The notes below the pieces were generated by a model. The model was not told the DNA's origin, searched no databases, and was given only the letters and a program-made list of their open reading frames with translations. Of a DNA stretch of 52,500 bases, positions 45,408 through 52,500 are shown one piece after another. Position 1 is the stretch's first letter. Every line of letters begins with the position of its first letter. A program made the translations under genes and the position numbers. This DNA comes from Cristatella mucedo (lineage: Eukaryota; Bryozoa; Phylactolaemata; Cristatellidae). The stretch covers positions 521,001 through 573,500 of the forward strand of contig WPIO01000045.1 in the NCBI GenBank assembly GCA_009760855.2. The letters run 5' to 3'.

Positions 45408-46725
45408 TATAATAAACAACACAAATAACTTGACTATGGGTGATATGCACAAGTTCAGCTTGCACGTATGGTTAGTGGCAGCATGCACAGTTTCAACTGG
45501 CATAAGAACATAAAGGTTGAATCACTATGATCCACTAAATGCTGTGATACATGGATTCGTTTTTAGTTTCTTTTCAAATGTGGTAAAGTCAGGATATGTC
45601 GTAACGCATGCTGGAAGTGAGATCCTTACTTTGAGAGCATGCGAACAAAATGCATGATCTCCAAAGGATTTGACGTTTGTGTGATGTATAGGTAAACGAT
45701 CAAACTTGGAAAAGCGGGTGATACGATACTTAGCTTGGTGTGGCAGTAGAGCTGATAGGCAGGCTGGAGCCAAGAAAAGAAGGAACCTGCAAGTGGTTGA
45801 CAGAACCTTGACGTAGATACGTTACTTGACTGGTAGCCATTGCAATCATCGAGAAATAGTGTGATGCGGTAACTGTGATGCTTCCGACAGACAAGCCTAG
45901 CTGTAAAGTTTTGCATTAGCTGGAAGCGCCTGATTGCACAGGCCGGTCGGCCAGCAAGCTGTGAGTCACAGAAGTCAAGACGTGGGTCACAAATGCATGG
46001 ACCTATTGAGACTTGGTATCCCTGTCTAAATAAGCCCGAATTTTAGCTATGCTATGTAGCTGAAAGTAGGCAGACTTGGTTATGGAGCTGATGCGGTGTA
46101 AAACGAAAGGTCACTTTGGAACACGACACCTAGAGTTTGTGCTGATTCAACAGTAGATGCTGCAAGACAAGCTTGTGAGCGTTAATCTTTCAAATTTCTG
46201 AATCACACAAGATTTTCCCGTAGTTAATAAGTTCGTTCTATCAGCATTCCTTTGAAAAAGGTTTGCTGCCATCCATGTGTGTATTACATCAAAACTTGCA
46301 GCAAGGAAGTTGAGAGAATTCGACGTGCTGGAGGGCTTAGAGGGATCAATGCAGAGATGCAACTGAGCATCGTCTTCATAGATGTGAAAGATTAGATCGT
46401 GCCTGGCACTCACATCGGCTAGCGGGGGCCAAGGACGGAGCTTTGAAAACCCCATATTTAGAGCTTCATCCAATGACCTTCGTCCACTCTCATCAACACT
46501 CTTGGGTCTCCCACTGAGATAGGACCCAATCAATTGGAATGCAGCAACAGTGATGTCCAGGTGAGACTAAAGATGTTCAAGAAGGGCTTGGTGATTGACA
46601 GTATCAAAAGCTGCCGGAAGATTGAGCAAAACAAACAAGCAGAGACTCTATCTAAGTCTGCATCTGCATTCCTAAGTAGGTCATTTACAAGAACAGTGCG
46701 GATAGAGTCTTAATGATTATTCAAA
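45408..46725 (-). mobile_element. LINE-B, 1.3-kb decayed copy, tail-to-tail with the previous one
   Basis: On the minus strand the order is RT core (46147-46533, diverged: FHIYEDDAQLHLC instead of the YADD box), the post-RT region, the C-terminal ORF (45626-45916, 45525-45773) and part of the 3' UTR. The last 100 or so bases and the ATT tail are missing. Y-A-D-D is changed to Y-E-D-D, so this RT would be inactive even without frameshifts. Confidence 0.88.
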
Positions 46726-46780
46726 CAAAAAAAACACTATTATCGGCCATCTTACAGTATGGGTAAACGAAAAATATATA

Positions 46781-47936
<1,156 letters not shown>

Positions 47937-47944
47937 TATATTTC

Positions 47945-48070
47945 TGATTCACCGGTATCAAACTAAAGTGTGTTTAATCTCTATCCGGGTGCTTTACATA
48001 TGCCAAATCGCTGGAGCTCACGATCGTTTTCATTACCTGGGAGTACCGAACCCCTTGACCAACCCTTGAC
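47945..48070 (-). mobile_element. SINE-2, minus strand, diverged
   Basis: Read on the minus strand the tail GCATATGTAAAGCACCCGGATAGAGATTAAAC resembles the LINE-B terminus (in LINE-B, AATGTAAAGCGCCTAGAGAG). The head portion near 48035-48065 keeps GGTCAAGGGGTTCGGTACTC-like boxes. This is a further instance of the tRNA head and LINE-B-like tail arrangement. Confidence 0.6.
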
Positions 48071-49000
48071 AGCGTACAGCATTGCAACCAATAGAAAATT
48101 TCCGAAACGCGGTTCCGTCGGTCAATTAGCCATTACTTCCAAAAGCAACGTGATTTACACGGCAGACAATATCGGCATTAGAATCGCAGAGTAGCTAACG
48201 AGCTCGATAGGAATCAGAGTGCCTCAAGCTATTAGTTTTTAGTTTCCTCAAGGATTAGTTTTAGCTTCAAAGTAAGATAAGATTAAAGGTTGACTTAATG
48301 CAAAAACAATTCATTCCTCGTGCTATCAGTACAGGTTTCAGGCATCAGCAGCATATTAGAGGCAAGCAGCTCGCTCTATGCTATCGTGTAAAGTCAAACT
48401 GCGGCTTCCCAAGATGATCTTAAAATGCAAGGCATCGGAGCTTCAAGCATGTGACCTTTCTAGCAAGTTCCCAAATCCCCATTTATACCTTCTAGATTAA
48501 GAGCTGCAGTTTCAATCCTGCTGTGGTAATTATGTCATTCGAGTTGCCAGCGTGTAGTACCAAGTTTCATACCGCTACCGTCATTATGCGAAATTCAAGT
48601 TTAGGCTTCACCGTAATCGCAGAATTATTTCAGCAGAGTACTGGCTGGTCTTGGTACCTAAATCAGACACAAGCTTTTGTTTTATAAATCATTGTGACTT
48701 CAGAATATATGGACTCTCTAGGGTAGCATCTTTAGTCGCTGATATAGGTTGGCTGAGCTGCCGCAGACAGCAGCTTCTGCTGCAGCCTTGGGAAGCCTTT
48801 CAAATAGGCGCTGATTCTGGAATCACTTAGGGTTGATAAACTACCGTTTCGCAATTTAATATTAGTGATTCAGTTAAATAATGCGTATTATTTTGACTAA
48901 ATATTCCCATTTCAACTTGAAAATATTCCAAGAGCAAGGCAGCAATTCAGCTTTCAAGTTCTCAATATTGTAGTTAATACGTGACTAAAAAATTATAATA
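48071..49000. other. Spacer, nothing recognised
   Basis: Unique-looking sequence, no exon or family identified. Confidence 0.4.
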
Positions 49001-49405
49001 ATGCATACATATATATATCTTCCGCTGAAAACTGTATCTCTTTCTAGGCACTTTACATGTGCTGTAAAGGAAGTATGTTCAAACGGTTAGTGATATATGC
49101 ACAATTTCAACGAGCAAAAAAGAATAGAGTGGCATGCACATAATCTGCATGTAGATTTGGTTTGTGGCAGCATGCATAGAGTCAGCACGCATAAGTACAT
49201 AAAGAAAAATCACAAAGACCAACCAAATGCTGTCAATAGCACGTGCTTGACTAGATTCTTTCCAGATTTCTCCAAGTTAGAGGGCGCTGTGACGGCATTC
49301 CGGAGTGAGTTCCAGGCTTTGGGAGCTTGCGAACTATAGGCGCACACTCCAAAGGATTTGAGGTTCATAGGAGGTGTACCTAAGCGAGCCGATTCAGAAA
49401 AGCCT
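49001..49405 (-). mobile_element. LINE-B 3' end, old copy
   Basis: From TATATATCTTCCGCTGAAAACTGTATCTC through the UTR landmarks (GGCAGCATGCATAGAGTCAGC) to the ORF end (GAGTTCCAGGCTTTGGGAGC, AAAGGATTTGAGGTTC on the plus strand). It is 5' truncated and frame-broken. Confidence 0.85.
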
Positions 49406-49654
49406 TAAACAAGTAAATAGATAAATCCATGTTTCGCCGACGACTTTCACATGACTGTCCACTGAAAAAATTACTAGCACAGGATAGCGGCTAAGGATAT
49501 TAAGTAATTGTGAAAACATCCGACACCAACGTTTCAATTATGTTTAGGCAGCTGGTGCAATAATGTCCGTAGGCGACAAAGACTTATCACAACGGTGTTC
49601 GTACTTGCCAATGGCAAACAAATGCCTGCTAGCCTTCGGTGAGATGTGATGTGT

Positions 49655-49812
49655 TTACACTAGGTAAGGTGGTTTTTTTCACAACCTCTGTGCTGAGGGC
49701 GTGGGTTCGAATCCCACGGTGGGCGATTCTTTATCGCCGCTGCAAGCGGGGGGGGGGGTGATAGTCATAAATGCTAAACTGTCGCTACAAAAAAGGTGCC
49801 GTTAAATCAGCA
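49655..49812 (+). mobile_element. SINE-1, well preserved
   Basis: A-box-like ACTAGGTAAGGTGG, B box GGGTTCGAATCCC at about 49706, GGGCGATTCTTTATCGCC, the CTGCAAGCGG core (expanded into a run of G), CTGTCGCTACAAAAAAGGTG and AAATCAGC. It resembles a tRNA at the head, but the body shows it is a SINE and not a tRNA gene. Confidence 0.85.
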
Positions 49813-50493
49813 AGTACTTTTTTCGCGCGACTGCAGGCTTCTAGCAGAGCCTTGTCGTATACCAACTCTCCTTGGCTCTGCCGCCTAGAGCACAACTCAG
49901 CTTAACTACTATAGCACCAACTTAACATATCTTAAGGCGGCATCGAAATTCACATCAAATTTGCCATTTTTGTCGCATGACTGATTCCTAGCAGTTAGAA
50001 TGCAGGAACTGCGAATAAGTAGTATCAGTCATACTACTCACTTGTCCGATTTACCATGCCGTCGTTTTCCTCTTCTATAATCTACAATGATCTTCATTGA
50101 TTCACAGCTAGCCCAGTCACGAATACTTTTAAGGTGTCTTCGAGGAGTAGAACCATTAAGAATGCGGCAATTGTGGCCTGATGGCTTTTGTTTGAAGTGA
50201 CCTGTAGCCTTATTGATTCGAAGTGTTACCTAATTTCCGAGGACCATTTTGCTGTCAAGGTCCGTGAGTCTATTTCGATTAGGAGAGTACCTGAGTCCTG
50301 CCTGAACAGTGACGTACGCCTCGAGGCGGTTATACGAGCCTCTGTCCGACCTTCTAGTGCGCTTTACGTGCATAGCAGCTCACAGAGCTAGCATTAATTT
50401 TCGTATTCATTCGTGTAAAGCTGCATTTGCAATTTATTCGAAGAGTTACGTCTGGAACCAAGAACAATTTACAATGTATAAGAATATAATAGG
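49813..50493. other. Spacer, nothing recognised
   Basis: A 67-codon frame at 50188-50391 follows a TTTGTTTGAAG that could be a weak acceptor and has a GTCCGTGAGTC donor-like site, but nothing in it is recognisable. Confidence 0.35.
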
Positions 50494-50808
50494 AATTAGC
50501 TCTGCAGGTCCTAGACTGTGAAACTTGCTTCCACAATTCTTACGCAACGACAACTACTCTCCTTCTGCCGGCTATGGCACATCATTTTCAGCGGTCCTGA
50601 GCTGCTACTTCTATGCTACTCACTACCTCATCTGCTCTCCTGACTCTACTATGCTTCCCACTTTTTCTTTGTTGCGTGAGACGAAGTCTGTTGCCTACCG
50701 AATGCGTACCGAAAGCCGCTCAGGCTGTGAGTTCGCTATACAAAACTCTGCTACGTAACACCCACATGGTCTTTATGACTTTGTGGAGTTACAGATGGAG
50801 ATACATTA
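50494..50808 (+). mobile_element. LINE-A 3' end
   Basis: The copy begins abruptly at TTAGCTCTGCAGGTCCTAGA and runs through FLRNDNYSPSAGYGTSFSAV-type coding to the 3' UTR and a single CATTA unit. It is very similar to 32400-32720. Confidence 0.92.
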
Positions 50809-50910
50809 AGAATAATATACTACAATATATTCTAAAGTATATAAATACAATACGATATATATTTTATTATACAATATATATATTATATTCTTATTATATA
50901 TAATAATTCC
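50809..50910. repeat. AT-rich simple sequence
   Basis: Irregular TA/ATAATA sequence directly after the LINE-A end, in the place of its CATTA tail. Confidence 0.7.
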
Positions 50911-52500
50911 CACTACAATTTCCAGGGGCCTAACTCATGTGCATGCATAGTCCTTTAAGCTGTGCACACGAAAATAGCTAGGAGGTTTAACGCATGAGCT
51001 GGCCTCATTGACATAATTCTTAGAAAAGTGTGCGCTCAACCTAAATTTTCAGTTGTGTAGGTGAAATAAATCGATTCCTTCTGTGTAGGCAAATGAGTGG
51101 GGTAGCAATTTATACTACATAGAAATTGGCGAACGTTGGTCATTTTTCAGAAAAGCATGCAAAATGCAGAATTTTCATTCCTCGCAGGATCAATTTTGAT
51201 CTTATCAGAAATTGTAATTCAAGCTCACTGGAGGTCTTATGGGCTCGGAAGAGTAGACAGTGGCCGCTACTGTTCTTTCAATATAGTTGAAACAAAGAAA
51301 GCATGAGAAGCCTAGTTTCACTTCAGGATGATTGCAGGAATAGCCAGTTGCTGCTGTCTCAAATCTAGCATCAGTTTGGCACGCATAATGCAACGCCGCA
51401 TTTATATGAAAGTAAGATTTACGCTAATAAAGCCGATCATCTCTCTGCAATCGTACAAGATCTGCTTGGTGATGCGCATGTCTGTGTAGCTATCTTCAGT
51501 ACCTCGCACGTTCTGCTTACGATAAGTCGATTGATGCGCAACAGACGAATCAGAGAGAAGATGCAACAGTAGTACAACCAAAGGACAGCCAAGACAAAGG
51601 CAATCTATGAACGCAACGCAACCGAAAAGCCAATAGTATGGAAGCAGTTGCCTTTGAACGCGCGTAGTAATTATTATTTTCTATTTGCAACGTCCCTAGA
51701 AAATAAAATTTCCACGGAAAAGGGTACAGAAAGTTGTTTGGGGATGACTAGTACCGTACTCACAAGCTATTGAGCTCTTTCTCTGGTTCCCAAAGCGCTT
51801 AGCGTTAAGTATATTTTGCCTGACCAGTACCACGATGCGGTGGTACCTGCTCAAAGTTACGCGCTTTGGCATTTAAGGCATTAAATAAATGTAATTTCAG
51901 GAAATTTTCTTCCTAGGAAATATTGCAACAATTAGCACTATTTCGCGAATCAAGCAGGAGTGTGCTACTGACAAAATTGAGGACGGAATATGCAGCAGTG
52001 ATGGTCCGCTAGAATCTAACCAAATGAATTCAATGTCTATTTCATGCATCCCTACTTCGGGAGCGGCCAGTTTGAGGGAACGTTGGTGGTTCATAATATA
52101 TGATACGTCACGTCAATATTTTATCAAATATGTTACATTAATACTGTGCAAAGATTATTGCATGAGTAAGTATACACCAATTGCACTACTTCTCCTTTGT
52201 ATCATCCAATGAGTAAATGAATACAAAGTCTTGCAAAAGCTTTGCTGTTATACCAACGAATTCCAGCCTAATTGCAGGTTAATGAAGAATGCAAAATGTT
52301 ATTAATCGTGACTAAATTAACAAGCGAGAAAATTCAGTGATATTTAATTTAAAATTTGAAGTTTGTTCACCTTGAAAGCTAACGCATTTAAATTTCGAAA
52401 TTGCAAAGCTATTTTATAATGAAAAGTCATAGCAAAGCACCATTCGTATCACTTCGTAGCAATACACAAGAGATAATTTAAACTGGAGAGTAATCATGAA
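50911..52500. other. AT-rich unique spacer
   Basis: No repeat family, splice-bounded exon or domain recognised. Short frames only, the longest about 65 codons. Confidence 0.45.

Noticed and set aside
49690-49760. Possible tRNA gene (good B box GGTTCGAATCC)
   Set aside because: The body and tail match SINE-1 copies elsewhere and no complete cloverleaf with acceptor stem is seen.

Overview
The window looks like nuclear DNA from an invertebrate animal. There are no bacterial-style gene blocks. It is filled with old, 5'-truncated non-LTR retrotransposons, tRNA-derived SINEs, a pogo/Tigger-type DNA transposon remnant and very long microsatellites. The few plausible host coding pieces are small exons bounded by GT/GC-AG splice signals. 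I cannot name the phylum: the RT sequences (L2/CR1-like) and the EGF-like exon would fit a lophotrochozoan or another invertebrate.

The left part (about 4.4-23.3 kb) has GC- and CpG-rich blocks alternating with repeats, and holds the best gene candidate. An exon at 14361-14443 has a 3' splice site immediately before an ATG and encodes a signal peptide. It ends in phase 1 at GTGAGT. A second exon at 22247-22602 follows a strong polypyrimidine-CAG acceptor, continues in the matching phase, and encodes a Gly/Asp/Tyr/Pro-rich tail ending at TAG. A (GGC)n tract of about 29 units and an AATAAA follow. Together they predict a small secreted protein of about 145 residues with a 7.8-kb intron. The acceptor of exon 2 is duplicated 50 bp upstream in another frame. 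A second host gene is represented by a lone phase 1-1 EGF-like exon at 41318-41455, best explained with a GC-AG donor.

Repeats dominate the rest. Two LINE families, which I call LINE-A (tail CATTA repeats) and LINE-B (tail ATT repeats), occur at more than 20 places on both strands. The clearest history is at 35.0-39.6 kb: a LINE-A copy with a 583-codon open RT frame sits antisense inside a LINE-B copy, bounded by a 7-bp duplication (ACGAGGT). Two SINE families are present. SINE-2 has a tRNA-like head and a 3' end that resembles the LINE-B 3' end, suggesting LINE-B machinery mobilised it. A 240-bp, nearly identical inverted repeat (8375-8614 and 9628-9867) with a 1-kb spacer could fold into a long hairpin. 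Large CT/GA, TA and GGC tracts account for the long low-complexity reading frames. The right part (about 24-52.5 kb) is AT-richer, and its unique stretches show no recognisable gene apart from the EGF exon.

All family assignments come from reading motifs and comparing copies within this window by eye; nothing was searched against a database.
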